The notes below the pieces were generated by a model that made no database searches, had not been told where the DNA came from, and was given only the letters and a program-made list of their open reading frames with translations. The position numbers were made by a program, and so were the translations under genes. Shown one piece after another: positions 11,346 to 22,459 of a stretch of DNA of 64,000 nt (positions are counted from its first letter, which is position 1; every line of letters starts with the position of its first letter). The DNA is from Mytilus trossulus (taxonomy: Eukaryota > Mollusca > Bivalvia > Mytilida > Mytilidae). The stretch lies in contig NC_086384.1 of assembly GCF_036588685.1 (NCBI RefSeq), forward strand, positions 11,670,195 through 11,734,194, read 5' to 3'.

Positions 11346-11994
11346 CATCTGTATGTAGACATAAACTTACATTTTGCCCAATGTCTTAACCGGATCTCAA
11401 TTGTTTAAAACATAGATGTTTCAAACCCAGATACCATTTGATGGCGTCACAGGGTGAATATTGACTAAGACCTATAAACAATGCATGTAAATGTACAGCC
11501 ATTATACTAAGTCACTACCAAACATCGTTGGCGCTTTTGATCATAAGTTACATATTTGAATTCTTTAAAAAAAAATTAACCACACCTATTCAAAGAAAAA
11601 ATCATAATCAGATAGAATCATAAAGATAATGTTTTTAATTTTCATATGGAGATCAAGATTAAGCAAAACCAATTAATGATAAAAACATGTTTAACCATTT
11701 ATAAATGAAATAGTAGGGTAACCTAAAAAATGCAAATAGAGTAAGAAAATGTTATAAGTTAAGAATTTTAAGTTGAAATGTATGTGACTGATCCTTAAAA
11801 ACGTTCTATACTAAACATAGATACACAACTTAATGCGTATCATGCCAAACTTGCAGTACCCATTAATTAAAGAGCAATTAAATGTTAGTTTGTGCTTAGT
11901 GGTGGTAGCTATTGATGAATCAAGATAAATACAAAAATTTCAAACATAACGGCATACTATCATAACAGCGTATTAGAATGATAATAGTTATCAT
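11346..11994. other. Non-coding, nothing recognised
   Basis: AT-rich with no supported gene. Confidence 0.5.
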
Positions 11995-12165
11995 AGGTAC
12001 CAGGCTTATAATTTAATATGCAAGACGCGCGTTTCGTCTTCATAAGACTCACCAATGACGCTCAGATCAAAATAGTTAGAAAGTCAATCAAGTACAAAGA
12101 TGAAGAGCATTGAGGACCCAAAATTCTAAAAAGTTGTGCCAAATACGGCTAAGGTAATCTTTGAA
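11995..12165 (+). repeat. Family C fragment
   Basis: Contains gcaagacgcgcgtttcgtct, ataagactcaccaatgacgc and agatgaagagcattgaggac, collinear with 52255-52440. Confidence 0.75.
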
Positions 12166-14083
12166 TGAGAACATTCTTAGTAAAATCGTTTTCAGGACAC
12201 ATTTACTCTGATTTGTCGGCAGGATGAAGCTATTCAAGTTATCCGTAGTTTTCTTCGATGTACTCGTGGTAATTGTGTTTGATAATCAAATCATATAGAT
12301 TAGGTTTCAGTACACAAATACGGCGCAATCATTACCAAATTAACATCTTGTTTCATTTTTGTTGACAAAAGTAAGTCGACCTTAGGCGATTTTTTTTACT
12401 CTTTATTCGTCTAATTTGGTTATATAGCGCAAAAAGGTACTAGGTAAAAATACTTCGGAGGCCTTCGATGGTTTTATTCTGAGATTTAATGTTAACGTAC
12501 GAAATTAAAATAAGACTTTAATAATAGTGTTTTGTTCCTTTGATAACTCTTTTGCATTAAAGTTCGATCTCTTTTTCAATAATTATATGATTTTTTGACA
12601 ATACGGCTTAATATATGGTTGAATTGTAGATATTGGAACCCATTTTGTTTTTTTTTAATTCGTGAGGTCCTAACTCTTAACGTCTTTAAGAAATTAGCCA
12701 TAAGTTGGTCATTTCTACCTGATCAAGAGATTTAAAAAAAACTTCATGAATCGTTCTGAAAGTTTACAATGCCTGTAAAAATCCATTTGTATAATTTAAA
12801 ATTTCGTATGTAAGGTGTCTTAAAAGTGACTTATTACAATATATATCTATCGATGTAACGTGAGGGTATCAAATTGCAACTATGTTATCAGTTAGTTTCT
12901 TCACCTACATTCATTTAAGAAACATATAAATAAAACGTGTTTATTCTAAAGATTTAGCTTTAATAACCATTAAGCAGCGCAAATTTGATATGGAATCTAT
13001 AATAAATCATAGACAAATTGGTTTCAATCAACCTCTAAAAGGGTCAGGTTTCTGTTATAAAGAGTACATAACTTGCTCACGTGCTTAACTTCACTTCCGC
13101 AAAAATCTAACAACTATTGGTTTGTTTGTTTTCGTCACACTTTAAGAAAAATCTAATAATAGTCTTTGCTTCCTTCAAAAATAACGATTGGATTCCCATG
13201 ACATATTTTATTGGGAAATTCGTAAACCTTTTTTTACCTTTTAAGGGTGTTGCATGCGACCTTTCCATAAACTGGCTGCTTATACCCAACTGCGGCCAAG
13301 CTTCGCGATAGGTCGTGCGACATAATCAGACAAACAAACTTTATTAGATTAACTCTCTAAGGAACGATCGTTTTCATTCGTCAATTCAAACCTTCGACCT
13401 CACACCTGCAAAAATAGAACACACGTACTTTAACGTTGAATGGACTGATTAATATTCACGTAGCTGGTCAAGGTCGTCTAAAGCTTCTATCGTCGTATTC
13501 GCATACATGATTCTATTAGACTAATAACAATTCTATAGCTTAATGTACATGTGAAATTTATTTCTGTTATAATTTTCTGCAATTAATTGGTAGTAAAGTT
13601 TAAACTTTAAAATCTTAACAGTTAAAATATTCAATTTGAATATCTCCTCTAAATCAAGGGACGACATCAAAAGTTTAATGTAGGATAAAAAAACCTCAAT
13701 TCACATATTTTTTTTCATTGACACACCCATGTTGCTTATCCTGACTTCTCTTTTACTCAATGGACTCGATGAATTAACGTTGTACTTGAAAAATGAAACT
13801 GTATACTTTACTACAAACACTTTTCATATTGTTTGCCAAGTTTTAGGTATTCTTCATAGAATAGTGATTTTTTTTCTGATTCCATTAACTTGAAGAAAGA
13901 AAAAAAAATTCCGAAATTGTAAGTAAATTCATAACATGTAACACGCTTTGTTAAGAAAAATGGAGATGGCCAATCATGGCACAGCGGATAATTAAATGAA
14001 GTTTATACAAACGATATAATTCATGAGGTTTTACTATTCTCGGTTGAAAAAACGAACGTAAATTATATATTGTAAATATTAAA
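12166..14083. other. Non-coding, nothing recognised
   Basis: AT-rich. The overlapping opposite-strand open frames near 13.1-13.3 kb show no domain or splice context. Confidence 0.5.
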
Positions 14084-14275
14084 CCGTTGGTTTTCCCGTT
14101 TGATTGGTTTTACACTAGTGATATTGGGGCCCTTTATAGCTTGTTGTTCAGTGTGAGCCAAGGCTCCGTATTGAAGGCCTTACATTGACCTATAATGGTT
14201 TACTTTTATAAATTGTTATTTGGATGGAGAGTTGTCTTATTGGCACTCACACCACATCTTCCTATATCTATGTAA
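14084..14275 (+). repeat. Family B repeat (short variant)
   Basis: Carries ccgttggttttcccgtttga, tggggccctttatagcttgt, gtgtgagccaaggctccgta and ggatggagagttgtcttatt, and ends at ccacatcttcctatatct. The copy at 32983-33170 is nearly identical. Confidence 0.8.
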
Positions 14276-14554
14276 AAAGAAACGAACAATGTCTGTATTC
14301 ATTAAATCATTTAAATGTATTTATAAAAAGGTGAGTTTCATCTTGTACATACATTTAGTCATCCTTAATTTCTTGATATTTTTTTTTATCAGTTTATCAT
14401 ACACGTTTCGTTTTGTATTTTATTTCAAATACGAATACATACTACATATACTTTAGCGGATTGTTCAACAATGTTATGCAACTCTATTGTTACAGTATAA
14501 ATTTAAAAAATAAATATTCACTCATTCATTATCGAAAACAGTACATTTTTATGT

Positions 14555-14750
14555 AATGAAGAAGATGTGGTATGATTGCCAATGCCACAACTCTCCACAA
14601 GAGACCACAATGACACAGAAATTAACAACTAAAGGTCACAGTACGGCTTTCAATAATGAGCAAAGCCCATACCGCATAGTCAGCTATAAAAGGCCCCAAA
14701 ATGACAATGTAAAAACAATTCAAACGGGAGTTGTTCCTTATAAACTACGA
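14555..14750 (-). repeat. Family B repeat, inverted copy
   Basis: Reads gaagatgtggtatgattgcc, ccacaactctccacaagaga, gcccataccgcatagtcagc and aaaggccccaaaatgac. This is the complement of the 3' half of the copy at 10395. Confidence 0.8.
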
Positions 14751-16180
14751 CATTTCCCACAAGTATTAATATTTATTTAGTTCCAAACATGCGAAAGAAA
14801 TAATCTTCACTGAATTCATTCAGGTGCACAAATGATACGATTAGTTATTTTGTTTCTATCTTTGGGGAACAACTTCCTCCTTTTATGGTAGCTACTGTGT
14901 GTATGTTTTTGCATGAAAATAATAAAGGAGGAATGTCAGTGCAACCCATCATTATTTATTGTAAAGCAGGATCAGTATTATGAAATACTTTATAAGTGAC
15001 TACGAGTCGACATTGTAAGGATTATAACCTATCGTAGTTATGAAAGAAATTAAAATAAAAGTGGCCCATTTATTCATCCGTATAAAAGCGGCACATATAT
15101 TTTATTTTATCCTTATATTTCTCATCATGCCGGGTACAAGATAATTGAGTTGCTGCATGCATAAAGAACTTAGAATATCAGTAGACTATTTCGACCACAC
15201 TATTTGAAGTTAGCAAAACATTTATCTAAATCTTTTTGGCCAAAGGTTTGTAAACTATACAAATCATTGTTTTTACGTTCGTAGTAACATAGTAAATTCC
15301 ATTGTCGGTCACCTGTGTCAATTCACGTGCACACTGACTAGACTGACTACATTGCTGTTGTATTTAAATCTTTCGGCCAATGAAATGAGACGTTACAAGT
15401 TGTTTGTTTATGATACGCCAGAATGTTATCAATGAACTATCAAATGCTAAACTTCACTGCATATCACTGTAATTTACTGATATATAATCATGTGTGTTGG
15501 TAAAGTTTTGTGATCTTAATAAGGCTGTTTGGTGTTATTTGTTTGTTTGTTTGTTTGTCAGATTAACATTCACCATTTGCTTTACCCAATTCTGAACGTT
15601 ATTTTTAAACAAACTGTCCGGGGTTGTCGTCAGTAGCGAACAAAACGCAAAATTTGAAATAAAATTCGTCTTGTCTGTGAAGTTGAATAGACAATGCATG
15701 GGAAATAGTGCAGCCATGCAAATTAGAAGCATCTTTTTAACCCGTACATTTCACGTTTAAGAAAAGGAAAAGAACTAGGTGAAATCCAGTTTTCATTTAG
15801 AATGCTATACATTTGAGCACTAGGTACAGATCAGATGTGGAAATAAAGTTTGCAATATCCTTATATTCAGCAAGTGTCATATTTAAAAAAAATCCCTATA
15901 TGATAGGATGAAAAAGTATTTTTCTTCAAATTAAGCTAACAAAACACGTTGTTTTAATCATAAAACCAATAAAGTAATAAAATATAAGATACCTGCCTTT
16001 GATTGTCTTAATAAAATCCTTTGATCCTCTAATTATCAAGTTACCCTCAGGCCAATGTAATTATGAAATGTGTTAGTATATTTAAAGCAGTGTATCGACA
16101 ACGTGTCACTCTATTAAGTGCTAGATATTCAATTTATAGTAAAAACAACATTTTAACAAGAAATGGTTAATACAAAATAT
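14751..16180. other. Non-coding stretch with a GTTT microsatellite
   Basis: A (gttt)n run lies near 15538-15558. A 65-codon minus-strand frame (15732 to 15535) starts with a hydrophobic, signal-like MLLICMAALFPMHCLF, but no second exon could be joined to it. Nothing else was recognised. Confidence 0.4.
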
Positions 16181-16197
16181 ATTTTAAGATTTCCAAG

Positions 16198-16252
16198 CGG
16201 GGGGGGGGGGGGGGGGGGGAGGGGTTTTGCGAACCCTCCCCCCCCCCTAAAT
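16198..16252. repeat. Poly-G/poly-C hairpin
   Basis: A G-run of about 18, then agggg, faces a complementary aaccct plus C-run across a short ttttgcg loop, and the outer bases agcg and ccgct also pair. Strong hairpin and G-quadruplex potential is evident. The exact run length is unreliable in assemblies. Confidence 0.7.
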
Positions 16253-16380
16253 CCGCTAGTTTGATGTGACTGTTTTATTTATATTCATGTATGTTTAGCG
16301 ATGTTGTGAGACAAACATGATAGTATTTGTATATACGAACTGTTTAGTCTGTAAGGAAAGCTATACGATGTCCTTGCTTT

Positions 16381-16660
16381 TTATGCTGATTGAGGTCATA
16401 TTGGGTACTCAGTGCAACGTTTGTACTTTGACAATATGTATATTGTTTAGGAATTAAAGAATACGTTTGCTGTTTTGATTAAAAATGAGATTCCAATAAC
16501 TTTAAAATAAATTGTTTTTATTTCCAATGACATTATTCTAATTAATAAGTAATATATGATTGAAATACAATTTTATAAATGACGTGTGTCTGAATTGATT
16601 TGTGGATTGCAATTACCAGGAATATCACACAATAAAAGTTTAATGATCTTGACAGAAACT
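16381..16660. repeat. Dispersed repeat, copy 2 (partner at 7397-7700)
   Basis: Collinear with 7397-7700, with ttgggtactcagtgcaa and later blocks conserved in order. Confidence 0.6.
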
Positions 16661-16738
16661 CCCACATGTAATAAAATAGACATTTTTTCAGTATATTTTG
16701 TTTGTATAAGATTGTTTTTTTTCTGTTTTTATTTATGA

Positions 16739-16887
16739 ATTGAATGCTTCTTTTTGTAAATCTATTGGGGTGTAAAAGCGTTGACCGAAGTACATTTTGT
16801 ATGAAGCGCGGAAGCGCTTCATTCTAAAAATGTACGCACGGTCAACGCTTTTACAACCCTATAAAGTTACAAAAAGAAGCATTCAAT
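16739..16887. mobile_element. 149-bp near-perfect palindrome (foldback MITE)
   Basis: Arms of about 70 bp pair with few mismatches: attgaatgcttctttttgta, aaaagcgttgacc and tgaagcgc on the left, their complements on the right, with a 4-base centre (ggaa region). Non-coding. The transcript of either strand would form a long hairpin. Confidence 0.75.
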
Positions 16888-17894
16888 ACTTATAATTACA
16901 TTTTTTTAGCTAGGACTATAATAACACGATTTCCATGAAGTTAAATTTTTAAATTCACCTGTGCACTTTATTGTGGGACCTCGTGTCATCATGAATGAAA
17001 TGTTATTGTCTCATGCAACTGCTTACGGAATAACATGTGATGTGCAATTAGCTAATCAGAATAACGTATTATAATGAAACATACATCTAATGTAATTATT
17101 ACTATCTTTTTTGCCTATTGCATATCAAGTGTTATATCTTATGGAAAATTTGTAGTAAAAAACCCAAGTTTATTGACCCTTAGATAGTAAGACTCTCGAG
17201 CGAAACAATTGATATTTGCACCAAATCAGTGATTGTATAATTCATCAGAGATACTAAGATGCGTTTACGGTAGGTAAGGCATATGTTTATTCATTTATTA
17301 CTAAAATGAATACACGCACTTGACAATACACCGTCATTAGTGCTAAGGATGAGTGTATTGTTAAGTATCTTTCAGACATTTCGTTATTACGTTTATGTGA
17401 AATGGTAAATAACAGTCTGAACAAAGATTGAGCGGATCATAATTGACTGAAAGTCATATATCTTAATAGTACTGACTTTACTGCTGTTGATATTTGAAAT
17501 TTAACCGAAAGACTGAAACTGACTAATCGATTTGTTGGTCAGTCGTATTTCAACGTTCAGATATAATTGATCGTCTCAGATCAAATTGAGAGTTGTTCCT
17601 TACACAAAAACTGCTCCTGCAGAGTTATAAAGAATGAAATCGGCAGTACTTAAGGTTTACGGTCACTAACACTTATTCGATGTGTTGATGCCTCCAGTAA
17701 TTGTTGACATACTTTTGCGGTCTTCCATCTTTAGATACTGGTATAGTCATCTGATTTATAGTTATACCGATTATGCTGTATTCCCGATTGTGACATTTGA
17801 CTGAGCGTGGATTCTTTTGGCAAGTTACACATACATTATTAGTGATGCTTACCCTATTACTGCACTCGGTCTCATCAGAAAACCTCTAATTTTA
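16888..17894. other. Non-coding, nothing recognised
   Basis: No supported gene or repeat. Confidence 0.5.
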
Positions 17895-18113
17895 ATTTTA
17901 GTTTCTTGTGAATAGTTCGGAGTTTAGTATGACGTCTATTATCACTGAACTAGTAACATATTTGTTTAAGGGCCAGTTTAAGGACTTTTCCGGGTGCGGG
18001 GTTTCCTCGCTGTACTGAAGACCTATTGATGGCCTTAGGCTCTTGTCTGCTCTGTTTTTGATGTCTTTTTGACACATTCCCCAGTAATATTACCATTCTC
18101 AATTTTATGTCTG
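17895..18113 (+). repeat. Family A repeat with its upstream part
   Basis: Includes the upstream block tagtttcttgtgaatagttc and tattatcactgaactagta, shared with 51840 and inverted 56500, then ccgggtgcggggtttcctcg and ctttttgacacattcccca. Confidence 0.75.
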
Positions 18114-18320
18114 TCTTTTTCATTTTCTAAGGAGAATACTATAGAACCAGGTTTAATCCACCATTTTCTTCATTTGAAAATGCCTGTACCAAGTCAGGAA
18201 TATGACAATTCTTGTTCATTCGTTTTTGATGCGTTTTGTTATTTGATTCTGCCATGTGATTATGGACTTTCCGAATTGATTTTTCTCTGAGTTCAGTATT
18301 TTTGTGATTTTACTTTTTTG
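18114..18320 (+). repeat. Family E repeat
   Basis: Contains aaatgcctgtaccaagtcag, gaatatgacaattcttgttc, tatggactttccgaattga and gagttcagtatttttgtgat. Related sequence lies at 46500-47020, 23685-23740 and 20300-20345. The 73-codon open frame across it is a by-product. Confidence 0.6.
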
Positions 18321-19607
18321 TATGTACTCCTATGTACTCCTTTGTAAAGCTTTGTCTCCTTTCAGGAGGGTATATTCCGATAACATGTGTGAAGACTGAC
18401 TGATTGAAACTAGAAAATAGATGGCTCGGAAATTAAAATCTTGAGGCACAAAGCTGTGCTTAAAATAGTTGAAGAATGGAAAAAATGTACATGCAGCACT
18501 GTATAAAAGCGGAGATCGTTACAGCAACGATTTTAAGTAAACATGTGTGCGCAAAAAAATATAGAACTTTCACTTATCTAAAGTGTAAAAGACAAGTGTA
18601 CTTATTCAATTAATTATCTGTCTTTTTGTTTTGTTCTTTGACTTTCATATATATTCAGAGGCGAACGATACCAGAGGGACAGTCAAACTCATAGATAAAT
18701 TAAAAATATCCAATTTTTAGTTGTTTTCTGTCAAATTTTAACTTTCGAATACTGCTATAGATTTACATTCAACATGGCCACTGTATATTTTAGAAAGGCA
18801 CATGTATCTTTTATGAATTTTTTTATCATGAAAATATGTCACGATTGTATGTTGTGTCGTAGACTAGTATCTGACATCTCTGCCATTTTAATTATATGTT
18901 TATAACAGTCGCAACCTTATTTACATGTATGTCCATGAAATTCTTTCTTCAAATAAATCATACATTTGTCATAAGCAACCGCACATACTCACTGCAACGA
19001 GCTTTTATTTTTAGCAATGAGTATTTTGTGATTATGTTCTTCCCCACTGAAAGGCCTTTAACAAAACTTTATAATATTTGTTGAAAATCAGAATTGTTAT
19101 CGATATCTATATTTATAATAGCATGTGACAAATACAATGAAGATATCATCATACTGATGACGCATAACTAATCTATTTCATATTACCTCCCTATAAAAAT
19201 GGCGTAGGCAATTTATCGACATATATGTTGTAAGTAAATCTTTGATTATTTTACATAGTTTGTATCTTGCTTGAAATTCCTACTTTACGATGGATTTTGA
19301 AAAGATATGTCGTTGTTAAATGTCGTATGAACATACTTCCAATATCTTCTTTAATTTTATGATTTGACCTTTAAATGTTATTTCTGATCTACTACAACAA
19401 TATTAAGTTCTATAATTTTATAGATATCCCTCATTTACATGATAGTTGAAGTTAGTTGTTTATTTGTTGAAATTTTCCGTATTAGGCAGATTTCGCCCAT
19501 ATAATTATTCAAGAGGTAAAAATAAAAGATTTCGTTCTACCCAAGAAAACAGGTCAGGCTGAACTGAAACGTCACAGTTTTGTTAGACAATATTTGAGGA
19601 GTATTTG
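18321..19607. other. Non-coding stretch with an inverted family D fragment
   Basis: Positions 18659-18705 (gataccagagggacagtcaa, then actcatagat) are the complement of the family D 3' end. Nothing else was recognised. Confidence 0.5.
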
Positions 19608-19800
19608 CTAACCCTTCACGAGAACCTGGGATCACCCCCAGTTTTTGGTGGGGTTCGTGTTTCATAATCTTTAGTTCCCTTTGTTGTGTCTTGTGTACTA
19701 TTATTTTTCTGTTTGTCTTGTTCTTATTTAGCATTGTCAGTTTCTTTCCGATCTACGAGTTTAAATGTCCCTATGATATTTTTCGCCCCTCCATTCTTTG
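19608..19800 (+). repeat. Family D repeat
   Basis: Contains ggatcacccccagtttttgg, tggggttcgtgtttcataat and ctacgagtttaaatgtccct, collinear with 4195-4388 and better conserved than 9164. Confidence 0.75.
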
Positions 19801-20499
19801 ACAAGCTTAGTGTATTCAAATTTATCATAAAATGTGTAATATTGAAAAGCGATTTTTAAAAAATATTTTTGTTAAACATATTTGTTCTTATCTAAAGATG
19901 ATATCGAGAGAAATTCACAGTTTATGGCTTTTCCATATCGCCATAATCATGATATTTATTTTGGACTAGTATTGTGCAAATAATTGTTAATATTATAGCT
20001 CGTTTCATTTAGTTGTATGAAATTCAAGATATTATATACGTATCAAAAATACGTCTCTGTATTAGGAGCCCCGTCTTGTTGTTGATGACAGATATTCTTT
20101 GAGCGCTGTTCAATGTTACTAACATACTATCATATCCCTTATGCATGCGTTTCGTTTCGTTGAGTGTTCTTGTGTTTGTTTTTTTCTGTACATGTATTCC
20201 AGTCACGCAGTATTGTTATATTAGCGATATGTGTTTAATATTATTACACAAGCGCAGTTTTGGCTAGCCATAAAACTACGTAAATTCTAGTATTTGTTCT
20301 TAACATGTCCTATTTCAAACCAGGGATATGGCAGTTGTTATCAAATAGTCTGTTTCTATATACAAAAAAAGAAGGTAAATCACAAAAATACTGAACTTCG
20401 TGGAAAAATTCAAAACAAGAAGTCTCTTATCAAATGGCAACATCAAATATTAAAACACATCACACGAATGGACAATAACTGTCATATTCCTGACTAAGT
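19801..20499. other. Non-coding stretch
   Basis: Apart from a short family E-like piece near 20300-20345 (ccagggatatggcagttgtt), nothing is recognised. Confidence 0.45.
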
Positions 20500-21330
20500 A
20501 AAGGCATTTTATTTGTGGATTGAACCTGGTTTTGTAGCTTTAAACCTCTCACTTGTAAGACAGGCGTATCAAATTCCATTATGTTGACAACAGTGCGTGA
20601 AAAAACCCAAATATACAAAACAGGTAAAAATGTCAAAATAGGGATACAACAGTCAACACAGTGTCACAATCTTAATCACAACAAAAGACAAACAAATATT
20701 TAACAAAGAAGCACAAAAAAGCATACATCACAATTAACAACGTCATATATTGCTTACTTATTTTTGTATTTTATTTATGTATGCCAAATCATCTCATTAA
20801 GGATCAAGAGTTTGAAAGCACATTGACCAAATCGTAATTTTAACATTAAATCTGGCGTAAAATTAGGTGTTTGACGTCATAATATAAACGTCACACAGGT
20901 AGATATATAAAATAGTTTTGTCATTCAAAGTATGCAAAATTTATAATAGAACAATAATATAATGGCAAGATGTTTGAACTATAGAGACACGTCAAATGTA
21001 TCAAAGAAACAAAAAAAGTCACACGGACAAAGCACACAAGTAAAAATGAAAAGTAATTCAGACTATACAATGTCGGGATGCATAAGTACAGAGCCCCGTC
21101 AAATGTATATCACAAGAAAACAGACCAAACAGTAAAAGTAATATTTTTAAAGAATGTATGTATGTTTGCGTTAGCATTTTTGCACCTTGAATTTATCGTT
21201 TCCGTGTTTCCATTTATGTAGGTGACGTATTTTCCTCGGTTTAATTGTAATCTGGAATGGTTTTCTATCACCGGTTTGTGATTTTTGAACAACAATACAC
21301 TACCGTTGCCTTTCTTTAATACTAGTTAAA
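20500..21330. repeat. Probable retroelement-derived non-coding sequence
   Basis: The right end (near 21280-21320: gaacaacaatacactaccgt, then tgcctttctt) matches the end of the family E block at 46976-47010. The rest looks like the repeat-rich, A-rich sequence common in mussels, but I cannot name the element. It has no conserved coding frame. Confidence 0.35.
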
Positions 21331-22356
21331 AAAATATTCTTGATAAAGGGAAATCTGCTTGGAGTTTGGTATAATCATTTAACTACTTGGTAGATAGTAA
21401 TTGTTTGTTTCCAGCAAATTGGAGGTAAAAGTCGTATGTATTCTAAAACATCCCTATGCATAATATTTTTAAAAAAGTTCTTTTTTAACTTCCTGGTCTG
21501 ATCTTTAACCTTGCTGGCCCGTTTGTAAATAGAGCGAATGAGTACTTATTAGACAAGTGACCATACTTGTTGCTTCAAGCTGTAATTTTTCTAATCTGCC
21601 AGAATTCAATTGTCAACTTTCATCCAAAACATCACAAGATTATTCAAGAAAGGATCTAAGAAAAGTAAGAAATATATAAATTCAACTACTGCATCGAGCG
21701 TGATACGATTCTTATCCATTCCAGACAGTTAATTTTTTTTATTTTAACTGTCGATTGTCGTATTGCACGAGATTTGGTGGTGGATTCTGTAATGATTTTT
21801 ATACGACTTGCAGACAATTTTCAGCCTTCCTTTCAAAAGACTTGCAAAACGATGTTGTCTTTCTACGTGAAGTCATCACGAATGGTCGCCCCTTTTGAGG
21901 TGTTCATCTATTAGAACATTAGCAATTTCAGAGAATAGCAAGAACATTCGAAGTCATAATCGAATTTTGAAAAATGAAGAATTGAGATCAAACGAACCAC
22001 AAGTGTATTAAAGAAAAATAATCAACAGCTTAGGCAAAGGATAAATAGAGTGAGAATTAGGGAAATATATTTCTATTTATTTCCTTTAAACCAATTTTTC
22101 AATCTTCTAAGAAGATTTAGTTGTTTAGATACTTTTTCTATTTTTATCATTGTGTGTCCTATTTTCACGTTTACCTATAGCTAATGGGTAAACATTTCAC
22201 AAATCAATTAACAAATTGTATGCTTATTAATATTATGTTCCTAGAATAAATTGCCAATAAAAGGATTGCTGTCAAGAGATGTGCAAAGATACCGAAATGG
22301 AAGACAATCTATAAAACCACATGCTGTGAAAACCCCAACCTTGCTACAAACAGAAC
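21331..22356. other. Region upstream of the HEPN-STAND-ANK gene
   Basis: The promoter and any 5' untranslated exon should lie here or further left. An in-frame TGA at 22327 precedes the chosen ATG. A TATAAAA at 22310-22316 is only about 40 bases before the ATG, and I give it no weight as a core promoter. Confidence 0.4.
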
Positions 22357-22459
22357 ATGAAAGAAGAACCTTCGACATCAAGTGGCATAAAACGTTCTAT
22401 CCCGCAAGAGTTACAAGATAAAATCGATGAGATAGTTTCAAAACGTTCACGAACAACAG
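22357..22459 (+). CDS. Exon 1 of the HEPN-STAND-ANK gene
   Basis: The ATG follows an in-frame TGA at 22327 with no other ATG between, so it is the natural start. It encodes 34 polar residues (MKEEPSTSSGIKRS at the start, then a short charged helix) and ends in phase 1 at the donor gtattt. Exon 2 then completes an alanine codon. A non-coding leader exon upstream is possible. Confidence 0.7.
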
